Shown here piece by piece: positions 31,380 through 43,635 of a DNA stretch of 64,000 nucleotides. The DNA is taken from the NCBI RefSeq assembly GCF_958450345.1, contig NC_088784.1, positions 42,966,278 through 43,030,277 of the forward strand, read 5' to 3'. This stretch comes from Calliphora vicina (Eukaryota > Arthropoda > Insecta > Diptera > Calliphoridae). The notes beneath the pieces were generated by a model. It did not search any database. It had not been told where the DNA came from and saw nothing but the letters and a program-made list of their open reading frames with translations. Position 1 is the first letter of the stretch, and each line of letters starts with the position of its first letter. The position numbers were made by a program, and so were the translations under genes.

Positions 31380-32480
31380 GTGAAGGTAAAATTTTTCAAT
31401 ATTTGGCATTTTTAATGGAAAGATAGCGAAATATTATACATTTTTGGGCCGATTTTGATGAAACATTTTTCACATTTTTATTCAATATTATGTTGTAAAT
31501 AAATCCCCATGTGATGATCAAAAAATTCTGAAATTTGTTTAACAAAATTTTTATAAATTTGAAATTGGATTTTTAAAACTGCCGTTAAAAAAAAAATATT
31601 TTTTTGGTTATACCTGTGAATAGGTTAACTGCATCCTATGAAGATAAAAACTCATATACAAGTAAATATGGATATATTTTAAGTAATAATAAACTTTTGT
31701 TTTAATATTTTTCAAAATATTGTTACGAAATTGTACTTGAATTCAAATATAACGATTTTAAGGGCTGATTTAAAAGTAGCATAATGCTTTCAAATAACAG
31801 TGCTGTAATAGCAAACTGTAACATATCTGTGGGCATTATTAAATAAAAGCTTTCAGTTGACCATTGATCGTAAGTTGGCAACGCTGTTTGAATTCGAATA
31901 TTCAGTTAAAGAACATTGTAGAAAGTACACCACAGATGGCGTATGATCTAGAATATTCGAACTTTGACAGTTAAAGAGCAATCTAGAGTGCAGATGGCAG
32001 AGTTATAAATAGTGGCAGAGGTTGCAGTCGTTAGTGAGTTTATCAGAGACGCTTTTCGAATAAACATCAACTGAGTGCCTTAAAGTGTGTTGTGTTTTTC
32101 AAGTAAATTCGTGTACGTTATAAATTGTGTCTGTATTTCTGAGAATTTATAAACGTGTATAAAAAACATTGAGTGGCTATTTAATTCTGTTGTTGTTGTA
32201 CATTTTAAATAAATAAAGAGTTGTTACAATTTTTAAACTATTAAACGGCTTTTATTTGCAATCAAAAGTATTCGGTTTATTTAAAGGAAATAAACCAGCG
32301 TTTTGAAAAGGTTAAAACGTAACAATATGTTCATTTTGTACATACATTTCTTGTTCTAGTGGCCTGATACGCATTAATGGCCTGGCGTTTTTTAACAACT
32401 TTAACATTTTTTAACCAATTTTTGTCTTTTATGTCTCATTAGAACGACAATTACGTAGACATTTCGATTCTTTTAAATTA
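31380..32480. repeat. Copy of the 19929-20662 repeat, split by an LTR
   Basis: Left part shares AAATCCCCATGTGATGATCA and the ..CCTGTGAATAGGTTA block. Right part (after 32328) shares TTCTTGTTCTAGTGGCCTGA. The uninterrupted copy near 20330-20380 shows that the LTR was added later. Confidence 0.7.
31721..32324 (+). mobile_element. Solo LTR with 4-bp target duplication
   Basis: 604 bases starting TGTTACGAAATT and ending TTAAAACGTAACA, flanked by ATAT at 31717-31720 and 32325-32328. It contains a TATAAATA promoter box near 32004, a likely initiator (GCAGTCGTTAGTG) about 30 bases later, and AATAAATAAAG polyadenylation signals near 32211. No internal retroelement genes follow, so it is a recombined solo LTR. 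The 4-base duplication suits Gypsy-type elements; the family is not identified. Confidence 0.85.
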
Positions 32481-32689
32481 AATTGCAAAAGTAATTATAT
32501 AATGGCAAAAATTAAAAAAAAACTGAAAAAAATTAATTTTTTCCCCTTGTAAATGCCCTTCTTAGAACAAGCTAAACAATTTTTTGGTGGTATTTTAGGT
32601 CATTCGAAAGTTTTCAGCGGCTACCGTTCCAACATTCAAAAAATTTAATTCTAAGGGACACTCTAATGCATATAACTTATTTGTATTGA

Positions 32690-33010
32690 CTTTTATGAAT
32701 ACCAGAATACCAAAATTTTTAAGAGATTTATGCTACTTAATTGAAGTGATTTTCGGAATAACTTTATGACTAATTATGGACCGATCGTCATAAAATTTGG
32801 TGGTGCGAGGTCGGCTTATATAAAACTTATTCGTCCTTGGGGCAATAGAAGAGCTTGTACAAAGCTTGCTTAATCGACTCAGAAAGTGATGCTGAGCAGA
32901 TTATTGTACTTTAAATGTGGTTGTTGGAACAATATTTTTACACGCACTAACCCAATATAATCTTCCCACTATGGTGGTGGTAGGTAGAATAAATCTTAAT
33001 ACCATAGAGA
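32690..33010 (+). repeat. Second Helentron-like family, 3' part, copy 1
   Basis: Shares TGACTAATTATGGACCGATC and a right end TCTTCCCACTATGGTGGTGG with the copy at 33390-33975. The hairpin-like right end suggests another DINE-like family. Confidence 0.5.
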
Positions 33011-33389
33011 ATAGACATAGAGCGGAAACTCTCATGTCAAAGACCTAACTCAATTGTCAGAAACCGAAGTGGTGAGAATGAAGTAGTAGAAAAAATTATG
33101 TTGAAACAAAAACAATACTCGTATGTGTGATTATTTTGAGTAATTTTTTTATTTGAGTTTTTTTATAGTTTCCGCTCTATGTTTCTCTATGCTTAATACC
33201 TACTGTGATTTTCCGAAGTAAAAGAAAATTTCCAAATCAATAAAATAATTAAATGAATGGATTTATCTTAATTTGAGTGCTTTTTTAGGTTTTATACGTA
33301 AACGTATATAATTTAATTTGATAAAAAATATGCAAATTAAAACAAGTAAATGAGTAAAAATATTTTTCTTTTAAAATATCAATAATTTA

Positions 33390-33975
33390 TATTAGTGAGT
33401 GATTTTCGGAAGTGGGCCTTATATGGGAGCTATGACCAATTATGGACCGATCACCATAAAATTAGGTCGTGTGATTTATGTCTATATGAAAGTTATTTAT
33501 GTTGAATTTTGTGTATATACCAACATTTTTAAGTGATTTAAGCACGTTAAAGTGATTTTCGGAAGCGGGTCTATATGGGAGCTATGACTAATTATGGACC
33601 GATCGTAACAAAATTTGGTGACATGAATTTTGTATATATAAAACTTATTTGGAGCGAAATTTGTATAGATACATATATACATTAAACATTTATGACCGAT
33701 AAAGTTCAATTTCGAGAGGACATTTGTATGGGGGCTATGTGAAATAATGAACCGATTTCAGCCAGTTTCAATAGGTTTCGTCCTTGGGCCGAAAAAATTA
33801 TATGTACCAAATTTTATCGAAATATCTTCAAAATTGCGACCTGTACTCTGCGCACAAGGTTTACATGGGCAGCCGGTCGGTATACTTTAAGGTGGGTGTT
33901 CGACCAATATTTTTGGGCGTTACACACATCTGCACAAACGCATTATAACCTCCCCACTATGGTGGTGTAGGGTAT
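33390..33975 (+). repeat. Second Helentron-like family, copy 2 with internal tandem units
   Basis: AGTGATTTTCGGAAG..GGG followed by ATATGGGAGCTATGAC and ATTATGGACCGATC occurs twice (about 33402 and 33551), so an about 150-bp unit is tandemly repeated. The right end reads CCCCACTATGGTGGTGTAGG then GTATAAA. Confidence 0.55.
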
Positions 33976-34825
33976 AAATATAACATACAATAGAATTATG
34001 CAATATTTTTAAAAATATTAACTAACGTCTTACACTATGATATTGGGTTGTTATTTAATTAAATATAACATGTATAAACGCAGATGCAGATTTTTAACAG
34101 TTCCGAATATATAATTGTGATGCCTAATACATACTAATTTAATGCCAAATGACAAAATTAATTAATTAATTAAAAGCGTCTGGACACGAGACAGAAATAA
34201 GAATAAATTAGTTAATGTACATACGTACATATATATTAGTGATTGATACATTATTTAAATTTCAGCAGAATTAATTAACACACTTAAGTATGCAATTCAA
34301 ATCAAAATTAAATATTCGGGCAAAGTGAATTTGTTATACCCTATTCCACATATAACAGTTTCACTAAAACATTATTATAACTTAATATACGAGTATAATG
34401 AAATACATAATATTAACGAAGTACACCTAAATTTTGTTAAATCTAAAAGTGGAAATAACGAAGGATTCGTCAACAAACGAATTAGTTATAAATTTGGTTA
34501 TTATAAATCATAAATTTTGTTTTATTTTTTCATAATTTCTTTTTGTAAAAATTTCAAATGTTTGAAAATTACAAAATTCTTTTAATATAGTCGAAAACAA
34601 AATTTCTTTCGTTACCAAATTCCAATCCGATAGTTCAAGTTTTATAAAACTTTACTCTTTTCAGTTTTGAATTTTGATCTTATATACCTTTCAGTGGCGG
34701 CGTCACAGGATATCGCAGTAGTTTGCTTCATTAATTTTTGTTATATTTCAAACAAAAATGTTGTGAACTAATAAGACTTTTTGAACTATGTTTATTGTTT
34801 TGATGCCAATCGAATGATACGGTTG
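33976..34825. other. AT-rich spacer, nothing recognised
   Basis: No supported coding or repeat feature; only short chance open frames. Confidence 0.35.
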
Positions 34826-35007
34826 CACACATAGAATTTTTCGGTTCTATCAACAGAAAGTCAGTTGATAAAGAAGAATTTCGGTTAAAGCAACCAAACT
34901 TTTGTTACCCCTTCTAAAATATTGTAAACAAAATTCGGTTACTAAGGTAGAATCATTCGATTAACAACAAATTCGGTTGCTATCACGAATCGATATTCTC
35001 TGTGTGG
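34826..35007. repeat. Short repeat with CACACA(T)AGA-type inverted ends
   Basis: CACACATAGAATTTTTCGGT at the left and CGATATTCTCTGTGTG at the right are partly complementary. The interior has AATTCGGTTGCT motifs, shared with the larger element at 50167-52278 (ACACAGAGAAAACAGATT ends). Confidence 0.45.
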
Positions 35008-35820
35008 TTATAATTAATTATGTACCTGTTATTAATTTATATCAATATAGTTATAAAAAACTTATCTTAATTAAGTAAAAAATAATCGTCTTCATATAAA
35101 CGTGTGTATTTTAATTTTAATCTTCAATGTGTTTAATGCTTTAGTTCGTAGTACCGCAAATTTTATAATATTTTATATAATCTAAGTTGATAAGATATCA
35201 GACGTAAATTCGAATTTCAATTAAATCTTCAAACTCAGAACAAGAGAAACTGGTTTTGAACAGGATCCAGTTTTTAAAATTGTTCGATAATTTCAGGATC
35301 TGTATTTTAAGTGGTACCGACAATTCTAATTAATTCGATAACGGTATTTTAGGGGAAACGGTAGTCGAACTAAAAGGGTAATTTTGCGATAACGTTAGTC
35401 AACATTTCACATGTGTTAACCCCATGACCTACTTTTTGTTTAGTGAACTTAATCGATTTGGCATACGAATGGCAAACTCTTGCTGTTAGAGCATTTACAT
35501 TTGTATTGGGAGAGTTTCTTTGCATCTGTGTGAAGTTTATTAATTTTTTTTTAATATACCAATGGATGTGTAGGCATTTGTTTACGGAAGTGCTCTTTAA
35601 ATGGGGCATCTGGTTTGGTTTTGTTTTCTTTTTCAGGTTTTTGCTTGCTTCATAAGAAAGTAATTAATATTTCTATTTCTCTATGGTCTAGAAGAAAAAC
35701 ATTTATGCTTAAATTGTTAATGCAACAATTTATGCAAATTATGACCCTTATTTAAAACAAAAAAACTCTGAACAAATTTTCCTTATGAGGATTTACACAC
35801 TGAAAAGTTAAGCATTGTTT
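35008..35820. other. Spacer without recognised features
   Basis: Overlapping short frames on both strands near 35370-35655 have no family resemblance and are treated as chance. Confidence 0.35.
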
Positions 35821-35824
35821 GTTC

Positions 35825-36105
35825 AGAGATTGTTTTTATACCCACCACAAAAAAAAAATTGAGAGTATATTGGGTTTGTCATACCGTTTGAACCACATCG
35901 AAATATTGGCCCTAGACACAAAATATGCCTATATTTTGGATCCTTAAAAAAATTCTAAAGATACACATGGCAAATATTTACTCATAAAATAGCATCAAAT
36001 AAAATAAAACTCAATATTTGTTTTGAATTATGCTAAGTAAAAGGAGTTTTTTTTTTTAAATTTTTAAAAGAATTAAAATATATTTTATGTGTGACCCTAC
36101 CTTAA
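35825..36105. repeat. Remnants of two small repeats
   Basis: TTTTTATACCCACCAC..., near 35835, resembles the left end of another DINE-like family (partner AGAGTATATTGGGTTTG). ACATGGCAAATATTTACTC (35968) and TGTGTGACCCTACCTTAAG (36089) match the two ends of the element at 49022-49556. Confidence 0.45.
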
Positions 36106-36109
36106 GACT

Positions 36110-37701
36110 AAAAAATCTACGTGGTACTGTAAACACGATGGAGGCCATATCATGATGTGGAGATGCATGTCGTCAACTGGGGTCGGGAATTTAGTATTTA
36201 TTAGGTTTTTTTGTTGTAAACATTGTAAAAATTCATGTTTTCTCGTATATTTGATAAGTAAAAATTTGGGTTAAATACAGGTTAGAAAGATATTAAAATC
36301 TCCTATTTAACTTTCTGAAATCGCATGACTTGTTGAAAATTTATTTAAGAAATAGTAAAATGTCATAAAATATTCAAGATGTTTTTTCGAAATGACTTTT
36401 TTTTTGAATTATGACGTTGTTGCAGCAAATGAGCGATGTGTGAGTTTTTTATAGTTTTAGTGAGATCTTTTGAAATAATCTTTTATAAAAAGAATATACT
36501 TTAAACGATTTTTTTCTTTAGATTTAATAAAACTTTTCTTGGAAAAAACTCTCTTGCTGATTGTATATTTTGGAGAAATCAAGAATGTTCCTTTTTGGAT
36601 TGTTTTAGATATTGATTAATTAAATAGTTTCGTTCAGATATGATAAAAAGACTCATTTAAAAAAAAGTTTCGTCTATACATGTAAATACAAACAAAGTTT
36701 CAAATACATGTAAATTCAATATGTCAGTTGTTATAGGTACATACTCACTAAACATGTTTATTGGATGTTCAAAAAATATCTAATTTTAATTTGAAATTTG
36801 TATTTGAATTGAAATGGAAAAATAAATACAAAAAAAAATTTAATGTGCAAAAAAAAAGGAATTTCGGTTAATCGGTTAATCGACACAAATTAATCGGTTT
36901 ATTTGTTATTTGAAAATCGGCAATTTCAAATTATTCGAACAGTTAACCGTCCAAAATTAATCGGTTAACCGATTAACGGTTAATCGATTGAATACCCTAG
37001 TATTTATCGATCCATATATGGACAAAAATGTAATATTTTAACTTATTGAATAATAATTTATTGCAAAGTGCTGAGAAATTTGGTATAAGAGACGATTTTA
37101 GGATTTAACAGGACAATGACTCAAAGCATACGTCGCAACTTGTACGTACATGGATTATTTGTAACTGTCCCCACATCTTTAGAACTCCAGCTTAACCACC
37201 AAATATCAATGTTATTGAGAATTTGTGGAGTTTTCTTGACAGAAATATTAGAAAATATTAGATAAATAATAAGCAGGACTTAAACAATGCACTCCAACTT
37301 GAATGGCAGAAAATAACGACGGAATATACACAAAAACTGGTTAACTCTATGCAATCTAGACTTAAATCAGTTTTTAAACAAAGGGATATCCCACAAAATA
37401 TTAGTTTTCTTTAAAATATGAATAAAATTGTTTTAATTTATTGTTTGTAAAAAATTAATTTAGTAATTTAATATGTGCACGAAATAAGCTGTGAGGTTAT
37501 TTTTCTTGAAATTTCGTTTTTATGTTAAATATTTTTAATAAATGAATTGTTTTTAATTTTTTTTTGTAAATATGTACAATAAATAATACCATATTTTCCA
37601 ATATTTTTCGGTGTTCTTTTTTTAATATGTAAAATAATTATAAAAATATAACGAAATCTGTTATAAAAAGTCATATGCTCGAAATAAGCTGTGGGCCACA
37701 G
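36110..37701 (+). pseudogene. Tc1-like transposon relic, interrupted by a hAT element
   Basis: Before the insertion the reading TVNTMEAIS... with MMWRCMSSTGVGNLVFI corresponds to the WGC..S.GVG motif. After it come NNLLQSAEKFGI, QQDNDSKHTSQLVRTW and PPNINVIENLWSFLDRNI. LEWQKITTEYTQKLVNSM follows near 37300. The QQDND and IENLW signatures keep the second Asp and the Glu, but there are stops and frame changes. The right end (CTGTGGGCCACAG) is next to TA at 37702. Confidence 0.75.
36202..36999. mobile_element. hAT-type non-autonomous element inside the Tc1 relic, perfect 8-bp duplication
   Basis: GTATTTAT at 36194-36201 is repeated at 37000-37007. The right end is ATTGAATACCCTA. The left end keeps only TAGG and has lost the following sequence. 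The interior matches 46614-47659 (TGTTTTCTCGTATATTTGAT, CTCTCTTGCTGATTGTATA). Many GGTTAATCG motifs lie near the right end. Confidence 0.85.
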
Positions 37702-38714
37702 TATATATTTTTCTTAAATAGTTATCAACAATTTAACAATTGTAGCAACACATTCATATTTGTTCGTTGTAACGGGACACCATTAAAAGATCACACAGTA
37801 GGGCAGAATCAAATTTTTTTCGAAATAAATCTGGCATTTCTGAACGGCTAGTCAAATCGCGATTTAATTTGACGTGGATAGCCAAGATTTCAGAGCAATA
37901 TCAATTATGGATCCAAAAATAATCGATTTTCTATTTAAATATTCAAAAAATAGTTGATTTTTAGTTAAATAGTTAAATCTTATTTGAAGTAATAAATTCA
38001 ACAAACTCAGCATATCTTAAGCTGATTTTAAAATGGACCAACAACTTTAACTAAAGGCATGACGCTGAAAACACGCTCTACATAGCAATTCCTAGGCGGT
38101 ACAATAAAAATATATTGCAGTATCTTTGAGGTCAATTTCACCCTTTTTTTCGAGAAAATCAAAAAAGTCCTTTCAAAAAGGACATTTAAGGATTAAGATA
38201 TTATACGAAAACTTTTGCCGGAAAATTTCAGTGGAGATTACCAAAGTTGTAAATAAAGATCTTTACACTTAATTAGCAAAATTACACGCTCACATTTTTT
38301 AAAAAAATCAACAAAAATCCATTTATGATCCGAATGAGCTGATATTTAAAATATAAATAGTCCCAGAGTCCTACAAAAAACATTCATACACGTGTAGGTT
38401 ATCACTTTTATGTCAAGAGTTATTTAGGTTTATTTTTTTTAATTTTGCTCGATCTTTTTTTTTAGTTTTTTAGGTATGTTGGGCCTACGATGGTTCGATT
38501 TTTTTAAATATCATCAATATTTACGATAAAATTTCGAATACTATAAAAACAACTTGCTAACAGTTATATCTTCCCTATAAAAAGCTACACGCATCCAAAG
38601 TTGGAACATGTAAAAATGGCCATATTTTTTACATTTATTCCAAAACACATTTAGCAAGGAGCATGGAGTATGTAAAAAGGGTTTGTGGAGCTCCTGATGA
38701 ATAAATATTACTTT
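37702..38714. other. Spacer, degenerate
   Basis: Contains a block near 38150 (TTTTTTTCGAGAAAATCAAAA then AGTCCTTTCAAAAAGGAC) whose complement recurs near 43745-43800. No gene recognised. Confidence 0.35.
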
Positions 38715-38845
38715 TTATTAAGCAACAAAATTTGATTTGCTCGTCTTTCTACTTCCGAATCTGGATCACAGGCAACAAATTTATCAATTATTTTGGAAAC
38801 AATTTCTTCTCCTTTACTATACGATTTAAAATTTTCGATTTTTTT
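38715..38845 (-). pseudogene. Coding-like fragment of unknown family
   Basis: The minus strand reads IENFKSYSKGEEIVSKIIDK and then FVACDPDSEVERRANQILL, with protein-like composition and no stop for about 43 codons, in AT-rich DNA. No start or splice context found. It could be a transposase fragment; I do not recognise it. Confidence 0.3.
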
Positions 38846-39369
38846 TATATTTTTTGTGATAATTGATGAAAATGTTTTGTTGTTTTAACGGGACAAATTG
38901 CGTCCCGACGAAAACTGGACGGTTGGCAAGTCTATTTAAAAGAGATTTTGTTACTTCGCATACCACTATTCGCAGACAGTTAGTCCGAGATGAATTATGG
39001 TTGGATTCTACTTTAGAGCATGATCAATATTTTGAGATCTTGATAAAGGCTAGAAGATTATGGCGTTAAACGAGTATTAATCCTAAAATATTCATTAAAT
39101 CTATATACATATGTACATAATATATACACACAGCCTCAAAAGTGAGTAAACACCAGCGAATTTTTTGATTTTTTTAAGATCATAGTCCGACTTAAATCTT
39201 TTTTTTCACAACCGAATCTATTATTCAACCCAATCTCCAACAAACCGAAACTTTAAAATTTTAATCGATGGATAAAGTTTAGGATTTTCGTTATCTTAAA
39301 AAAAAACAAATAATTTTTGGTGTATACTCTCTTTTGAGGCTCACTTTATATATACATAATATGTATGTA

Positions 39370-39900
39370 AAAAAAACAAAAAATGTTTCTACCTATGTAT
39401 GTCCGTTATAGACTCTGAAACCATCCAACCTATGGTTTTAGTCACCTAAAATACTACATTAGATCCATTCTGTCCATTCGTAAAGCCGATTTTCGAATAT
39501 TCCAATTTTTTTTATGTCTTGAAAGTTTGTATGTAGGTAGCTCACACGATGTACAGATCCACTAAGTGATTTTTGGAAATTCGAATTTTAAGGGGGTAAA
39601 AATTAGTAAAACCGGGTAAAATCGGCATCTCTATATCTGAGGAACTAATAAAGCTAGCACCAAAAGTTGAACTTAATCTAAATTTATGTAAAAAATAAGT
39701 GGACATGCGTGTGGTACTTTTGGACTTTTAAGGGCATAAAACGGGCGAAAATCAAGTTTTAGTACTTTTTTTGTATCCCATATCAAATTAAATTTGTAGA
39801 CCTTCTAAAAAAATTCAAATGGATTTTGTTACTTTTTAGAAATTTGTATAAGGGGTTAAATTGATCCCTCTTTTTGGTACTTTTTATACATTAATATATG
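39370..39900 (-). repeat. Uninterrupted copy of the repeat at 6663-8560
   Basis: Shares TCCGTTATAGACTCTGAAAC, CGTAAAGCCGATTTTCGAA, AAGCTAGCACCAAAAGTTG and others with the complement of the other copy. GTATGTAGGTAGCTCACACG near 39530 is the unoccupied equivalent of the hAT insertion site. Confidence 0.65.
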
Positions 39901-39999
39901 GTATAAAAATGTTTATTATAAAACCCCTTTATTAACAAGGAATTTTTAGCGTAGTAGCACACGCGGGGTATCCGCTAATAGTTATAAATGTAAATTTCG

Positions 40000-41078
40000 A
40001 AATGCCGGGATTTATATTTATAAAATCCCGAATGCCCGAAACCAAGTCCCGTTTGGTATTCCTAATACAAATGTACGTGATTTCTGTTAACAAGAAACCA
40101 ATTATGAAACGGTCCGATTTGTTTTTTTTACATAAATTTATGCTGAATTGACTTTTGTTTATATGAAACTTTTAATGTGAATTTCATCTCGATATCAATA
40201 CATTTAAGCGATCTATATGAAGATTTAAACGTCCTATGAAATTATTCAAAACAAACTCACAAATAATATTTAAAATTACGACCTGTTAACAAGGTTTACA
40301 TGAACACTCAGCCAACCAGAATGAGGAGCATCGTTACAATTTCATAAAATTTTAAAGTAATCTAGGTAAGAAATAAAATCGTGTCAACGAGACAATGTTT
40401 AATTTTAAAAACTTTTGTTAAATAATTAATTTTTTTATCTGATTTTTTCATTGACTAACTAACAGGTTAAAGCCCTTTGTAGAACATTGTAAAAATGATA
40501 ATAAATCTTATTGCTTATTTAATTAATGTAGAATTATGACTGATTTTGTAATATTTTTAATATAATATGTATAAAAAATACAGTTTATGATGAGACTTTT
40601 TTAAGTTTTGACCTTCAAGACAAATTAAACTACTGATGAGAATTTTTTTTATTTTTGCGTATTTTTTTTAATTAATCAATATTTTTATTGTTTATATTGT
40701 GTATTATCATTATTATTATTATTATAATTAATATTGTTAATATTATGGGTATTGTTTAAAACATATTTTCTTTATATAAATATAAACTAATTACATACTT
40801 TACATTATAAATACAAGCACATGTTTAATACATACATACACATGTACATAATATGTACGTACATACATACTTCTTATATCACAACATTTATATTTTTTTA
40901 TTAAATTAAATTTTAATTTAAATCATATTAGTTAAATAAATATGTAACAATAAATTAAAAGTTTTAGAACAATTTAATAATGAATACTCAAATATTTCTA
41001 GAAGCTGGTTTTTGTTTAGGTACTTTTAGATTGTTCAAATATTTGACGAAATAAGCATTTCCACTAAATAGAATATAT
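40000..41078. other. Very AT-rich spacer with short microsatellites
   Basis: Includes TATTATCATTATTATTATTA near 40700 and GTACGTACATACATAC near 40855. No gene or element recognised. Confidence 0.4.
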
Positions 41079-41079
41079 C

Positions 41080-41296
41080 GGCCCTAATTTTGTAAATCAC
41101 GTCACCAAAGTGATATTTATATGGAAAGCAAAAACAAAATTTCAAAAATTTTAAATATTTGTTATTGTTTTATATACAAAATGTTCTGTTAAGAATTTGT
41201 ATATGAAACCAAAACAAATTTTTAAAATTTTTTCAATTTTTGTGTTTGCTTTCCATATAAATATCACTTTGTGACGTGATTTACAAAATTAGGGCC
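41080..41296. mobile_element. MITE with about 52-bp inverted ends
   Basis: Left arm GGCCCTAATTTTGTAAATCA... and right arm ...TGATTTACAAAATTAGGGCC are complementary over about 52 bases, with one indel. ATC lies on both sides. It abuts the next MITE and seems to have inserted into its left tip. Confidence 0.8.
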
Positions 41297-41523
41297 ATCG
41301 TCACCTAAAATGCAAAATAACGTAACATCATTTCAAAAATGTTTAATGTGATAGGCAAAAAACCATTGCAAAATGAAAAGTATCTCTGATATAAACTTCA
41401 TTTCTCCTATTTAATCTTTAAACTGAATGACATACCCATTTTAAATAAATTCATCGTTATCTATCAAACATTCGATTTTGGTATTTTTGTTGTTATGTTG
41501 TTTTGCATTTTAGGTGACGATAT
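41297..41523. mobile_element. MITE with about 30-bp ATCGTCACC-type ends
   Basis: ATCGTCACCTAAAATGCAAA at the left and TTTGCATTTTAGGTGACGAT at the right. Its expected outermost ATATC sits left of the neighbouring MITE (41075-41079), which supports nesting. Confidence 0.75.
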
Positions 41524-42279
41524 ACATATTATTCCCTTTTAACATATTTATTTATAATAATTCATCATTATGTTTTTTATGTTATTTTATAATATTGGTA
41601 GTTAGACTTATTTCATCAACTATTTTGCCTACTTTGATATATGTATCTTTAGAAATTTGTCGAATTTGTCTAAAAAACATTTAAGGTTTATGTCATACGA
41701 ATACATTAAATTTATTATTTTAATTATTTATATTCCGAGATAGGGAACATATAACTTGTCACATGACTGGTTTTTAGTGGATAATGACCTAATCAGATGT
41801 AACTATTTGTATAAAAAGGGACATGTCACATTAACATCCTAGAATATCAAAATTATACTACAGTTTTAATGCAATAATTGTTTAAGCCTTAAACTTTAAG
41901 GTTTTAAAAATCAGTGTAATTTTTGAACACATATTTATCAGTTTAGTGAGGGAAAGAGAAAGAGTGTCCTCCATTCATTATTTTTTGGAACAAGCACAGG
42001 CCACCAGGATTATAACTAATATTATTGAAAATATACACCTAAAAGATTCATTCACTTAGCGATTGAAATGAACAAACAAATTCAAAGACGCAAAAACATG
42101 ATATACACGATTATTCGAATAATCATATCTCATTAATCGATTTTATATTTTTTTTTAAAAAAAGTTTAAAAAAATTTAAATTATTTATTTTAAATTATTA
42201 TAATTTCTAACTAATTAATTAATTACACTGTGCTAGTTGAAGAAACTATCAAGCAGGACTAATTCGTGTACGCTGAGTT
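41524..42279. other. AT-rich spacer, nothing recognised
   Basis: No supported features. Confidence 0.35.
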
Positions 42280-42505
42280 CAGTGGTGCTAACCGTTTTTT
42301 AGGCTAGCTCCTGTTTTAATGATATTAAATGGAATTTTATTGCGGAATTGTTTTTTTTAGTTTATTCAATAAACTAAACCGTTTTTGAGTTACGCGAATA
42401 TATGTATGTTGTGCAACATCCTCCATTTTCGAAATAACGGTATATCTCGAAAACAAGAGCTAACCTAATAAAACGGTTAGCACCATTGGATTCAGCGTAC
42501 TCGAA
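42280..42505. mobile_element. MITE with GGTGCTAACCGTTTT-type ends
   Basis: AGTGGTGCTAACCGTTTTTT at the left and AAAACGGTTAGCACCATTGG at the right are inverted repeats. A diverged inverted relative lies at 6225-6560. Confidence 0.65.
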
Positions 42506-42914
42506 TTTGTTTAATCCGCCGGGTACACCTCTTGACAGAAAAAAAGTGTCAATTTCTAGCACAGTGTTATTCATTAAAAAAATAATTTAAACAAAGTTTG
42601 AGTTAAATTTAACTGAAAGAATTTCTTCAGTTATTTTCAATTGTAGAGACGTACATACATATATAAATTTGAATAGTGAATTAAATGGTTGCTATTTATA
42701 TGATTCATGATCAAGATCAGTGTAAGATCTGACATTCAGATTTTTTCCCAATGCAACCAATTTAATTATATTGTAATTAAGGAGAAGTGAGAGAGTAGGG
42801 ACGAAACGATACGAGAAACTACAAGTAAATATCGATACTTTTGTTTCGATACCAAGTACTCTTAGCACCGAGTACCAAGTAGGTATCGGTCAACAATACT
42901 CCTTTCATATTATT

Positions 42915-43334
42915 AAAGGTATTTATAGACGGCAATACTGAGTATTAATATTTGTCAAAAACTCAAGTATCATAATACAATTTCATCGTCTAAACAAAAT
43001 TTGTATTAGATTTTCAAAAAATACAAATGATTTTTTTGATTTACGGTCGTTATTGAAAATTTGTTTAAAACAATTGAAAAACTTTTTATTTTCATATGTA
43101 TCGGGTATGTATTTATAAAAACAAATAAGGCAAATAAAAATGTCAAGAAAATATAAAATAAAAATAAAATTTTCAGAAAAATATCAATCAACAAAGAAAT
43201 AAAATATTTTTAATAATATCGTATAAACAATAAATGTTTTTTCGAAACGATTTTTTGAAATACCGACTGATTTCAATAATATTTTAAATTTGAAAAGTGT
43301 TAATACTCAGTATTGCCGTCTATAAATACCTTAA
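42915..43334. mobile_element. MITE nested in the hAT relic
   Basis: AAGGTATTTATAGACGGCAA and its complement near 43303-43334 form inverted ends of about 33 bases. A diverged right half recurs at about 57310-57370 (TATTGTCGTCTGTAAATACC). Confidence 0.7.
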
Positions 43335-43449
43335 ACAAAACAAAGCTAAGTGACACCATTTTCAAGATAATTTTTAATTTGTGTTATAAAACTTTAATTT
43401 GATCAAAAATCCCTAGAAATGGGACCCACAAAATAGGCTGTGTTTAAAA

Positions 43450-43635
43450 ATGAAAAAATGCTTCAAAAGCGTGCGGTATTGTGGCAATACTTTAAATCTG
43501 CACAAGCATTTAAAAAGCCATCCTGACTATGCAGATCCTGTCGTTGAAAATATTTCAAAGCAAGTATCTACATCTGATCATACTTGGATTTTTGGTGATT
43601 TTTTCAAAAAATGCCAGACCCGAGGTGGCGTGTAA
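43450..43635 (+). pseudogene. BED-type zinc finger remnant of a hAT transposase
   Basis: The frame reads MKKCFKSVRYCGNTLNLHKH followed by LKSHPDYADPVVEN. The GNT.NL..HLK.HP pattern is the C-terminal half of a BED finger, the usual DNA-binding module of hAT transposases. The N-terminal Cys pair is damaged and the catalytic region is gone. Location inside a structurally defined hAT element supports the call. Confidence 0.65.
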
